A stretch of DNA of 39,464 bases from Multifurca ochricompacta. Lineage: Eukaryota; Basidiomycota; Agaricomycetes; Russulales; Russulaceae. Where the stretch lies: contig WTXG01000308.1 in NCBI GenBank assembly GCA_022496185.1, positions 1-39,464 on the forward strand. The letters are read 5' to 3'. A program made the translations under genes and the position numbers. Shown piece by piece: positions 11,501 through 21,973 of this stretch. A model generated the notes under the pieces. It was not told where the DNA came from. It did no database searches and worked only from the letters and a program-made list of their open reading frames with translations. Numbering within the stretch: the first letter of the stretch is position 1; each line of letters opens with the position of its first letter.

Positions 11501-11712
11501 ATGGGGCTGCCCAGAATCCTTTGGGTCAAGGATATGCCCTAAATGGGCTGGGAAGGGTTTTCATGGATAGGTTGCAACTTAAAGAAGCCAAGAGAATGCT
11601 GGAGAAGGCCAAGAACATATTCAAGGAAGTACAAGATGCAGTGTGGGAAGAACATAATCAGAGGCTCCTGAATGATGTAATATCCATGATGGGACATGTT
11701 TCTCAGAAGTGA
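8570..11712 (+). CDS. NLR-like protein A: helical MLKL/HeLo-like N-terminus, NB-ARC/NACHT-type NTPase, TPR repeats
   Basis: Proposed exons are 8570-8648, 8702-8877, 8933-9090, 9138-9276, 9336-9383, 9436-9479 and 9534-11712. All joins keep the frame, and the paralogue on the other strand supports them. The N-terminal exons encode an alpha-helical domain (GKIPYISPIAGIILQALKMR) of the type found at the front of agaricomycete NLRs and related to the MLKL N-terminal bundle. The last exon starts with the linker PSKPQIFFGRD, then the P-loop GPGGHGKTT (Lys codon at 9664), a Walker B CILCLDNFESPWD and a sensor-like TMRGTERP. The C-terminal third has about six TPR-like units of roughly 40 residues with an ALELH...GNDYxGLG pattern. 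The expected role is an intracellular immune or incompatibility receptor acting by nucleotide-dependent oligomerisation. That role comes from the family, not from this sequence. Intron 2 has the donor GTTGGT where the paralogue has GTAGGT. Confidence 0.9.
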
Positions 11713-12252
11713 GAACTTTGGTTGGATAAGCAGAGGTCACAGAAGTTGTTGCTTGCTCATGTTCAGGATGTTCTGTAATGTATGTAGCTGTTACAATTAG
11801 AGATTGGCAGGGGGTATTTTTTTGATACCCTTATCCTTACTGTTATGTTCAATCTTTTATTGAGTCCATGTGATTGAGTACTTTTGTTTTCACCTCCCCT
11901 CATGTTTCTTCTAGGGCTGTGCACCATAGCCATACCTCACAGTATGGATGTGTTGTTAATATAGGCATGGCTGGCATACTGACTGTGAAGGTTAGCATGT
12001 AAGGCTGGATGAAGACAAGCTACTTCAGAGGTAGAAGAACTCTGAAGTGTAAAGGTGAAAACAGACATCCTTATATACCCCAAGGGATGGTCTGCAGGGA
12101 CAAGTGCTGAACAAAAGGCACTAAGCAATAAAGGCCATTGGCCAAAGGAGAATCACATGCTAACTAGGACAATAGATAAGAGAACAATAGCTACTGTGGA
12201 AAAGAAGAATACAAATGAGCTTTGTCTTAGTTCAACACTAACCACCACAGTC
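11713..12252. other. 3' flank of NLR-A, no gene
   Basis: AT-rich sequence with no coding frame that resembles a protein. A small hairpin GGGTAT-TTTTTTG-ATACCC lies near 11813-11831 and could help 3' end formation. Short inverted words around 11930-11970 (CCATACCTCACAGTATGG) are visible. The stretch ends at the target duplication of the solo LTR. Confidence 0.45.
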
Positions 12253-12828
12253 TGTGACGGTTCCCTGGGTTGGTATAAGGGTTGAAGACATGTGACTTGC
12301 TTTTTTTATGCTACTCTTACCACATGACGTGCTGATAAAGGACTATGACTTATCATTTATACTGCTGACTGATTGCTTACTGAGGATCTTACTCATCTGC
12401 TTACTGATCAGTAGTAGAGGGCGTAACCCCTCCACCATCTATATCATTCTGGGACATTCTACTGTACAACCATTAGACTGTCTAGTGAAAGCTCTAGTAA
12501 CTACCAGAATAGTCTCCCTACCAGCATGCATGTATATAAAGACCCTAGTAGAAAGGACAAGACGTTAAGTCTGTTCTTCTGTATTCAATACAGGTGCTTA
12601 GGACTCACTTCATCGGACTGAACAACCCCACTTGAACCTTCTAAGATTGCGCCTTAGAGGGACTTCGACCCCAGAAACTTGTAGCAGGACTAAGTGTCTC
12701 TGCTCGACTTCGTCTCGCGCGCGTGCCCTTGACTGGCATAACTTGACTTGACCTAGGAGGACTTAAAAGACTTAACAAACGACCTTGAAACCCAGAACCT
12801 CGACACAGCGTTGCACCTAGCTGTGACA
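12253..12828. mobile_element. Solo LTR of a retrotransposon (576 bases) with 5-base target duplication
   Basis: The segment begins TGTGACGG and ends CTGTGACA, giving the TG...CA ends of an LTR. It is bordered on both sides by CAGTC (12248-12252 and 12829-12833), a 5-base target duplication. A promoter-like TATATAAAG lies near 12532-12541, followed about 50 bases later by a pyrimidine-rich stretch and a second half without coding potential, as in the U3-R-U5 order of an LTR read on the plus strand. No gag or pol sequence is next to it, so the element has been reduced to a single LTR by recombination. Ty1/copia or Ty3/gypsy cannot be told apart from the LTR alone. Confidence 0.88.
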
Positions 12829-12954
12829 CAGTCAGTACTGTGCTATTCGACATGTGCTACTTACATGTTATATGTACATAACCTAACATCAAGAAAATGA
12901 GTATACAATTGGTCATAACAGCTCTTGTAGGCCATGTCCACCTGACAGGAGTTT

Positions 12955-15900
12955 TCACTTCTGAGAAACTTGTCCCATCTTGGATATCACATCATTTAAG
13001 TACCCCTGGACAACTTCTTCCTGTCCAACATTTTGTAGCTCTTTGAATATGTTCTTGGCCCTTTCCAGTATGCTCTTGGCTTCTTCAAATTGCAACCTCT
13101 TCATAAATACCCTTCCTAGTCCCTTTAAAGCATATCCTTGACTCAAAGGGTCCTGAGAAGCCACATAGTAATTCAAGGCACTTTGAAATGAGACCTTGGC
13201 CAAATCTAGTTTGCCTGTTGCCAGATAAACCTCCCCAAGTCCCTGATAGTCATTTCCCTGACCAAGGGCATCATTAGCAGCTCTGTGGAATTCTAAGGCT
13301 TTGTGATATGTGGCTTCTGCCTCACTGAACTTCTCTAGATCTTGGTATATGTCTCCAAGGCCTCCATAATCATTCCCCTGTGACAATATGCCATTAACAG
13401 TCTTGTGCAGCTCCAAAGCCTTTTGAAAACAGTCTTCTGCCTCATGCAATTTATTTTGGTTCCTATATATGGCCCCAAGTGAGTAATAGGCATTTCCTTG
13501 ACCCATTATACTACCAGCAGCCTGGTGAAGTTCCAGAGCCTTCTTCAATGATGCCTCTGCTTCATTTGTTTTGTCAAGCATTCTGTAGGTCTCTCCAAGT
13601 TTATGATGACACATTCCTTCTCCAATAACCTTTTTGTGGCTTTTGTAAATGTTCAAAGCTTTCTGATATAGGGCTTCTGCCTCATCAAATGCACACTCCC
13701 CTTCATATATGTCACCAAGATCATGCAAGATATCAGCATGTAGAGGAGTACTCTTATATGAGCTGGACAAGCACAGCCTCTCTGCCTCCTGCAATTTATG
13801 TTTAGCACCTTCCATGTCCCCTGAGAAATAATCTAATTTTCCCCATCTTAGAAGACATTGGACCAATAATGACCTGCTCCCATGGTTTTGCTGAACAAAC
13901 TGAACAGTTTGACTGATCAGCTTATCAGAAAGGTCCCCAATACTTTGATGGAACTCTGAAAATACAATAATAGCATTAACAAGCCCTGGAAGGTCTTCAT
14001 AATTTGACTCTAAAAGACTAAATAGCATGGCCTTTGTGTTGTTCACTTCCAAGACCATTTCAGCATAGTTCTGTGCCCTTTGGGGACGGGAAGATGCCAG
14101 TGTGATATAGAACTCTTTGAGTGAAGCTTCATGCTTAGGTGACATAAACCCTTGTTTATTGCAAAAGTGACGAACAATGGGATGAGTTTGATATCTCTCT
14201 CCTGTTATGGCTATCAAGCTGCATTGCTGAAGCACATGAAGCCCGGAGTGCATCTCTATATCTCCAAGAATCTCTTCAAACTTATCCACTTGTTTGATAT
14301 GCATTCCATCTGGAAGCATGCTAAGAACACCAAGCAGATCCTTGGCAGATGGATTAGCCCTCATCCTCCCACTATTAATGGATAGCTGGATAGAATATTC
14401 AATATTCAATAACTTGTGAGCCTGTCCCCTTTGAAGAATTCCTGTCTGCTTTTTACACCATTCTTTCCACAGTAGTGATGGTGGTGTGACCTGGGAAAGA
14501 TGGGCCAACAAATCAATGGCAAGAGGCACATAGTCCACTGCCTTCAGAAGCTCCTCTGCAAATTCATCATAGCTGTCACTAATCTTCTGCCAGATTTCCT
14601 TTCCAGCATCATGGCCCAGAGTCTGTAGTGGGGGGAGAATAGGTTGTGTCCACTGTGTCCTGGCTGGCCTCTCTGTCCCTCTCATTGTGAGCATCACAGT
14701 GACAGAATGCAGCTCAGTAATCCTGGACAACAGTTGTTCAACAGTGTGTTTGGTATCACCATCCTGGTCCCAAGGTGATTCAAAGTTATCAAGACACAGG
14801 ATGCACTCCTTTGCAATTAATGCAGCATGTATGTGAGACCAGGAGGCATCCGAACCAGACTTGAAGACACCAAGTGACTTGGCAAGTTCAACCAGGAGAG
14901 CTCCAGATGAGAAGATTGATTCACAAGGAATGAAATATCTGGCACGACCAAAATGTTCTTGGACACGGCCATGGGTGAGGACTGCATTGGCAAGGGTTGT
15001 TTTTCCATGTCCACCAGGTCCTAGAATTGCGATTCGGGCAGGATGGGAAACAATGTTGGTGAAAATCGTGTGAATAATCTGAGCGAGCTCAGCATCGCGC
15101 CCAAAAAATATCTGAGGTTTCGATGGCAAGGACCTGAGCAGTGTCAACATATAGTTGTGCCAAGGTACTAAAGAGAGTTGCATACGTGATCTCAGGTGTC
15201 GGACCAGGAAGTACGGTCAAAGCAACCTGTTGAATGTGTCGATCAATCAGTTTCACTTGGCAGGGTGAAGCTCCATACCTTGCGCTCTTGAATGAATTGG
15301 GTTAAAATTGTCAAAGAAAGTTTAGCCTGCAAATAACTCGTCAGAAGAATGGCATGTATGATAAGATTTAGTACGGACCTGGAACACCTGAAGCACATTG
15401 GATAGCTTCCCATCATATTGCTTCACCCTCCTTAGCATATCCGTGCGAAAAAGAACTTTCTTGATTCCTCCAACCTCGGCGCACTCTTGAAGTGCTTTAT
15501 CTATCCCGTCCAGATCGCTTGTTTTCGATTAGACCACGATGACGATGAGTAAACTAGGACATACGTTTGAAGGGATCGAAGAATAGCACGGAGAGTAGGA
15601 GGCAGCTCGTCTTCCTTCAGATCGTGCATTTGGCACATTTCTCCGACGTCAACAACGACACTCCCCACGCTGGCCAGCTTTTGCATCACCGCTCCCCACT
15701 CTTCCTTGTATAAATTAACCTCCTGATGATACATTGAACAATTAATCAGCATACTAGACAATTGATAGGGCGACGTGTGACCTACATCTCGCATTTTGAG
15801 CGCTTGAAGTATGATGCCAGCAATTGGGGAAATGTAGGGGATCTTTCCCGCCAGTGAACTAACTTCCTTCAGAGCAGCGAGAGATGTCTCGAGCACCCCA

Positions 15901-16103
15901 ATCGCAACGTCAACCGATCCACCGATTGGTTCCGATGAGGATGGATCTTTGTTACCAGCGGCTGGAAAAGATCGGCGTAAGGCAGTAGGAAATACGATAC
16001 TCCAGGGTTGATGGTACTCACAAATTGCTAGATGATCACTGCGAGATGACGGACTGAAGATACCACGAATAGCTTTCCTGAATGAAAATTGTTTGGATTG
16101 CAT
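12955..16103 (-). CDS. NLR-like protein B: paralogue of NLR-A
   Basis: ATG at 16103 begins MQSKQFSFRKAIRGIF, matching NLR-A's first exon. The helical N-terminal domain is intact (GKIPYISPIAGIILQALKMR), with introns at the same places as in NLR-A (donors GTGAGT, GTAGGT, GTATGT). The small exon before the NTPase differs from NLR-A: it reads VALTVLPGPTPEIT, against GTTHSSEPNQTTESK in A. The last exon runs from 15133 to TGA 12955-12957. It carries PSKPQIFFGRD, the P-loop GPGGHGKTT (Lys codon near 15001-15003), Walker B CILCLDNFESPWD, TMRGTERP and a C-terminal set of about six or more 40-residue TPR-like units. No stop or frameshift was seen. The neighbouring solo LTR lies 126 bases beyond its stop. 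Function is inferred by family, as for NLR-A. Confidence 0.9.
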
Positions 16104-16840
16104 GATTTCAACTTTTTTTTTGCGGTTGTACACGGATAAGACTATGTGAATCTGAGAGAGCGGGTCTTGCGCCACCTGCCAGCAGTGGGAATGTGGCGTT
16201 GACTAAAGAGCGGTAGCCTTGGCCTTGTCCTTCCCCTCACAACATTCTCACAAATTTCTGCATCATCCGACTTCAATTTCTAATGTCCCTATATATTTGC
16301 ATCAAGCATATATAAATTTTCTATCTCCCCTTCTTGTTTTCCTGGCAATGTTTGCGAGAGATTCCTCATTATCGTGAGTGCGGCTCTCTTGATACTCATC
16401 GCCCCCCCGGTCATCTAATTTGGAGAAATCTTTCTGTCAGGGTCGGAAATCGGATGAGCTTGGTTTGCAACTCAGGAAACCAAAGTCAAACCAAAGTCAG
16501 GAGAGACTTGCCCGATTCAAGTGATGATCCGTAAGGGGGGCTGAGTATATACTCACCCTACACATGCAGAAAACCAAACTTTGGTGTCGGTCACACTGAA
16601 GGGGCTTTTGGCCCAGCCATGTTCAGCAGTAACGAGTCCTACAGGTCCTAAAGAAATGAGTTCTCCGCACTTGGCATTGTACGACGCTACAGCTAGGCAT
16701 GAACAAAAAGAAAAGACACCAGTAATCATACTAAGCAATAAGGCTCCTAATGTACTTCCACATTCCAATAATTAACATCGTATCGTCTGTTAAGCAAGCA
16801 ACTCGGTAGCAGAACGGAATGAGATGAGATGGTCATGTGA
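16104..16840. other. Intergenic region between NLR-B and the Nto1-like gene
   Basis: This contains the NLR-B upstream region and the 3' end of the Nto1-like gene. Short open frames on both strands (16334-16775) have no recognisable protein features. A T-run at 16111-16119 lies just above the NLR-B start. A TATATAAAT motif at 16308-16316, about 200 bases above it, is a possible TATA element on either strand. No repeat or transposon end was identified. Confidence 0.4.
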
Positions 16841-19800
16841 TCAAACAGCACTAACTAGTGGGACTGGCGGTGGTTCTGCATTTCCTCCAGCAGCAGCAAG
16901 AACCATCTCGGCATCCATGTCGGCCACGAGTTGAAGTTCTTGGTCTGCAACCGTAGCTGCGGCAACGGATGAGGTGTCCGCATTTCCTTCCACAACCGCG
17001 TCATCTTCGGTCTCCATCTCCATCTTAGCCTGTCTAATAGTTTCGGAAATTTCGAGAGAGAAGCGCATCAGTACACAAATTCTTAAATGACAATTCAGAG
17101 GAGGAATGAGAACAAAGCACCTGTATGATTCTCGGCAACCCTGGCGCATCTTTGCAGAACTGAACTTTTGCCTCCTAGACGTCGTTAAAAGCGATTGATC
17201 CAGCTCTGTAGATAGGGTTCGTCAGTACCAGTAAACATCATCAAACAACATATTCATCAAAATGACTTCTCACCATCGTTCTCGCCAAGTAGTAGCAATT
17301 GGTCGACTTCAACCCATTGCCTAAGAGCGTACACACGAGGTGAACTTTAGGCTCACACTTGAAGATAGCGTACTCACCATGACTTGGACGAGTCGTAAAA
17401 TCGTACAAGATGATGGCCTATTGGTGATTTCGACTTCGTAGGGCGCGAGTTCAGCACCTTCGGTGGCACTGCGGGATCGTCAGGCTCAAATATGACGGCA
17501 GCCCACCAAGGGAAGTTCTCTGAAAAGCGAAAAAAAAAACGGAATGAAAACCTGCCCAATCCGGAGGTGACGTTAAAAAAGGCAGCCACGCACTCGCTTT
17601 CGCCCAGACTGAGAAGCCAGAAAGTTATCGATCACAATTAGAGTTTGGTAAGGTATATAAGGAAGCAATGATTGCGTACCCAAAGTTCCACCTTCCAGCA
17701 TCTTGCCATGCTCGAGTACGACGTGCCCGGGCTGAGCGGGTTGAGCGGGTTGAGCGGCCCTCACCACCTTCTTCCCGTCCGTCTTTTTCCCGTCCGACTT
17801 TATCTTGTCATGTACATTCCCAACCTCGTCTTCGCTCAGCTCACTGAGTGAACTGAGATCTGACCCATCGAGCACAGAGTATGCGGCGAGGGCAGGTGCG
17901 GCAAGCTTTGAGCGAGCTTGCTTCCTCCGCATCGCTTTCTCGCGGCGTGTAACCGGCGAGTCGAGCTCTTGAATAACGAGCTTCCCATCAGGGTCTTGTG
18001 AAAGGGTCATGTTAGGCTCCAGTTTAACCTTGAGTCTCGCTTCTTCCAAGGTGAGGAGGGCAGCTGGTGGATCGCCCCTTGGGGGCGACATCGATATTGA
18101 GGACTCCGTATGTTGCGAAGTTTTGAGGTACTCTTCATGAATGGTGGCCTCTTCATAGGCCGCGTCTCCACGTTCTGTCGTAGACGTCCAGACTTAGATC
18201 AGCAGGCCGTTGTTGTTTTTGATGTCACGACTTACCTAGCTCTGACAATGGCAGCCTCGGCATTACCGGTTCTTGGTCATCAAGTATCATCCCTCGTCAA
18301 GCTCAGGTGTTTGCGCTCCTTGACCCCGCTCAGCGACCTGTGGCGCCGGCGTTGGCATTGCGGCTTGTGCTGGTATAACTCCCGGTCCTGCAAGATGTTT
18401 ACTACTCTCCGCAGTCAAACCTCAATTTCGTCAGTTTCGGGGGGCCAAGCTGCGGTCTCGTGGTAAGAATTCGAGTTGTCCGTGTTGAGAGAGACAGCGT
18501 CAGCTGTTCGATGGTAATCATCTGATGCCCCTGACAAAGCGCTCGCGGTACCGCCACTATGGGAAGAGATATCCCTTGAAACGTCCTCCCCAACGCCACC
18601 ATCTTCCGGCACGAGCGTTTCGAGCGCGCCTGCCTTCGAGTCCGACACTGAAAATCTATGCGTGAGCCCTTTCGCTCCTTCCGTCTGAAGAAGAAAGCAA
18701 TGCCAGCAAGCAAAGACGCTACCTTTGCTTCGTTTCTTCGGTAACATGGGCCGGGGCAGCTCAACCCGCGCACGCCCACCCCGGCGTACGCCGGGTTCCA
18801 ATATCCATCCTTTATCAAACAGCGCGAACGAAGCCATCGGGTTGATATCCGTTAGGACTTCCGCATCTGTGCCGGGTTGGGAGGGTGCTGGCCTGAAGCG
18901 CTTGCGCTTGCCGAGGACCTGCTGCTCTGTTTCTGATAAATCCTCCTGTATAGATACGGCAATAGGAGGGCAGTTGCCGTTGTTGCTGTTGTTGGTGCCA
19001 AGTCAGCGAACGCCCCCTCCGCTACCGAATTCATGGGTTTGGAGGTGGTAGGGGGCTGGTGGGGAGCAGACGAAGTATCAAATAGCTCTGAGTCGACTTG
19101 TGCAGCAAGCGCTGCTGCCGCTGCCGTTGCGACGCGCCTCTCTGCGCGCCGCTTTGCAAGTTCTGCCTTGCGTTCCCGTTTACTCTTGCGATGTGGGGGT
19201 ACTGGTCGCGTTAGAACCGGAGGCGGCGGCGGAGGGATGACCTCCGGGAATTCGTATGAGAGCAAAAATTGAAGTGGGTTGGAGCGTAAGACTATATTGA
19301 GTTCGTTGGCAATGTCAAAGGAGGTAAGGAGATCGAGCATAGCCAAAGGAGGTTCAAGGTCACCGATGAGCAAGGGGTTGAATTGCACGGGGCTACTAGG
19401 ACTATCGCTGTGGCTACCAACTAGCTCAGAGGGAGCTGAGGTTTTCGAGCTATCAAGTTCCGCTAGCAGCGTCACCGAATTTGACTTGATGCGCTGTGCC
19501 GCCTTGTAATACGGCGTCCCAGGCTTGTTATACCGCATTGCATTCTCAACGACAAGATTAACGTCCGCCTCAATAAATCAATTCAGCATGAGAGACAGAC
19601 TGAACACCAACACGAGAAACACACAGACCTTGAATGCGTCAATATCCCAATACTCATGTCGATCAAGCTTCTCATCAATGGCACCCACCACATGGGCTGC
19701 GGTATAACATCGAAGTAGTCAGGAACCTGCGACTTTGAGATGGGATTCTTGAAAAATCCTTGGCGATCCAATCTGTAATATCATTCATTCAATCATTCCT

Positions 19801-21824
19801 CCGTGATGTGCCCAACGGCAAGCAAGGAAGGGGGAATGGACACGAACGCGACAATGTTCTCGAATGTCATGCGAAGCCCTGCTTCGTGTGCAAAGACTCC
19901 TTGGTTGAGTACCTCCTGGACGACTTGTGCCTGCCTCAACTTCCGGCTCTCGCGTTTGCGACTGAGCTCCGCGAGAGTCCGCACATCGACAAGATCTTTC
20001 CGCAAGCGCCTCGTAAGCTGTGCCCCGTATACATGATCCCACCCAAAATCCAAACTGCAAAGCGCGCCACGCACCTCTAGCTTCGCTACTTTCTCCTCGT
20101 CCGTTTGAACGCGACTACCCGTCGACGCGGTCCAAGGCTCTAGATGCAGTCTCTTTAAAAGAGGCGCACCTCTACGCGCTTCGCGTTTCAAGCTCCAATA
20201 CCGACATACCAGTTCGACGAACTCGGCACGCTTACGGATGGTGATTTTGTTGATGTATTGGAGTATGCGGGACAAGATGAGTGCAGGCACGACGGGAGGG
20301 CCAGGTTTGTACGTCTTGGCATACGCGCGAGCGGATTTGCTCGACTTTGCTTCGGAGTGTTCCGACCCCGCCTCGGCTCTCAACGCCTCGGCACGGGCCT
20401 CAAGTTTTTCGCGCTTGCGGAGCGGTTCAGTACACAAGACACACACAACATAAATTTGCGACGAACAGGCATATGCTTCTCGCAAAAACACTGGAGAGGG
20501 GAGGTTCTAAGCCTGATGAAGCCTTCATCGGCATCAGAAACTTCTCCTTGCGCGCACAGGTAACATGATATGCCAAGAAACAGGAATTCTTGCTGCATTG
20601 GATGCAGGCCCCTTCTCTGATGTCGCAAACCGAGCATTTCTGAGGATTTTCAACTGAGAACAAAACACATAAAACGTAAGGGTCCTCCAGACAAACCAGT
20701 TTCCAACGTTGCTTTGATATCCGCTCAACTCCGGTAATTGGCTCCATGAAGACCTCGTTCGCAACGCGGGTCTCCGGAATCCAAATCGCGCAGAGCAGGT
20801 GAACCCATTCGCCATGAACGGTCTGCTTGAACGCGCCACCCTCGTTCGGGCAGAGAAAGCAGGACTAACGACAACGACGAACGACATGTCTTCATGAGCC
20901 TTTCTTTCAACGCGCCCCGAAAAAATAAAATAAACGTACCACAGGGTTCTCTGGCGACACCGTACATTTTCGACATAACCACTGCCCTTCTGGAATGTAC
21001 GGAACGCCATAGCAATCTTGAAAAAAAAAAAAATAGAAAGCCGATACTCAATGATCAAGGATCACCCCCTCCGGCCAGGCCACGCGTGGAGACAAACCTT
21101 GATGAACGGCCAAATTGCACCCGTCGCAGAACACGATGGCATTGGTGTTCTCCCCTTCCGAGTCGTCGCAGATCGCACAAGTAGAGTCTTCCGAAGGCAG
21201 CGCTAGATCCGGTTTCGGGATATTCTTCGTCTGCGCAAAGAAACGGAACCAAAATTAGTGAGTCGAGGTAATCAAGGAAGAGTCCATCGCACACCAAGTC
21301 GAACCACTCCTTCTCTAACCTATCCATCACGATCTCGAATGCCTCATACGATATCTTATCCAATTGTTCCTTTTTTCGTTCAGCATTGAGAGCGTCGAGC
21401 CAATCCTGGTCTGTTCCCGAATGTGATCAGCGATGGCCACACGACGAATCCCATAATAGGGAGGAGAGGAGGGAGGGGTAAACCTTGTTCATCCATGTCA
21501 TATTCGACCTGAACTGCGAGCTCGGCTTCGAGTGGCTCTAAACCCCTCAAGTTCAGCGCCCACAAGATGCATTTTAACGCAGTGAAGGGGGCATACCAAT
21601 GTATCGAATGTAGTGTTGGGGCCTTTCGAACAAAGAGAAGTCATTGTCTGTACCACCATGAGCGAGCAAATCGAAGGAAAAGAAGTATTCACGCGCGCAC
21701 ATCCATAAGAGCGCTGTTGATTGTCATGAACTCCAGAGCGAGCAGTTGACCCTTCACCGACAACTTTAACAAACGAGACTTTAGGAAGAGATATGGGAGC
21801 TGGGGACGCCACCCCGCGCGCCAT
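16841..21824 (-). CDS. NTO1: Nto1/BRPF-type histone reader: EPL1-like, PHD-Zn knuckle-PHD, bromodomain, PWWP
   Basis: Scaffold and histone-reading subunit of a MYST acetyltransferase complex (NuA3 in yeast, BRPF-MOZ/HBO1 in animals), acting in the nucleus. From the start ATG at 21824 the protein has an Enhancer-of-polycomb-like segment ([42 protein letters not shown]). A PHD finger follows ([20 protein letters not shown]), then [14 protein letters not shown] and an extended zinc knuckle/second PHD ([14 protein letters not shown]...[31 protein letters not shown]). Then come a bromodomain ([18 protein letters not shown] ... [20 protein letters not shown], about 19790-19500), a long low-complexity linker rich in Pro, Ala, Lys and Arg, and a PWWP domain ([19 protein letters not shown], about 17520-17390). 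It ends at TGA 16841-16843 after an acidic/alanine-rich tail. Many short introns are present. Yeast Nto1 lacks PWWP; its presence here is as in BRPF proteins. Confidence 0.9.
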
Positions 21825-21973
21825 TTTATTTATTATGATTACAACTTGGAAGTAGTGGAATGGATGGAACGTCAGCCAGGGTCGGGTCAGGTCGGGTCAT
21901 TATCCAGTCAGTCACGGTAACAGTAACAGTAACAGTCACAGTCACACACTTCTACTACACACTCTAGCGCTGG

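Larger units (their letters stand above)
8570..16103. repeat. Large inverted duplication: NLR-A and NLR-B arms
   Basis: The arms 8570-11712 (plus) and 12955-16103 (minus) encode paralogues with the same exon order and nearly equal length (3143 and 3149 bases), separated by 1242 bases. Similarity is very high in the NTPase exon, where long stretches of protein are identical around the P-loop, and lower in the C-terminal repeats and in the small exon before the NTPase. The genes converge (tail to tail). Such an arrangement can fold or recombine, and it favours gene conversion. Confidence 0.88.

Noticed and set aside
15501..16175. Single 224-codon protein starting at 16175
   Set aside because: It reads through two introns and begins at a non-ATG codon; the paralogue NLR-A shows the true start (16103) and splice sites.
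18110..19290. Plus-strand open frames over the Nto1 linker
   Set aside because: Antisense shadows of the GC-rich linker; the minus-strand frame connects bromodomain and PWWP.
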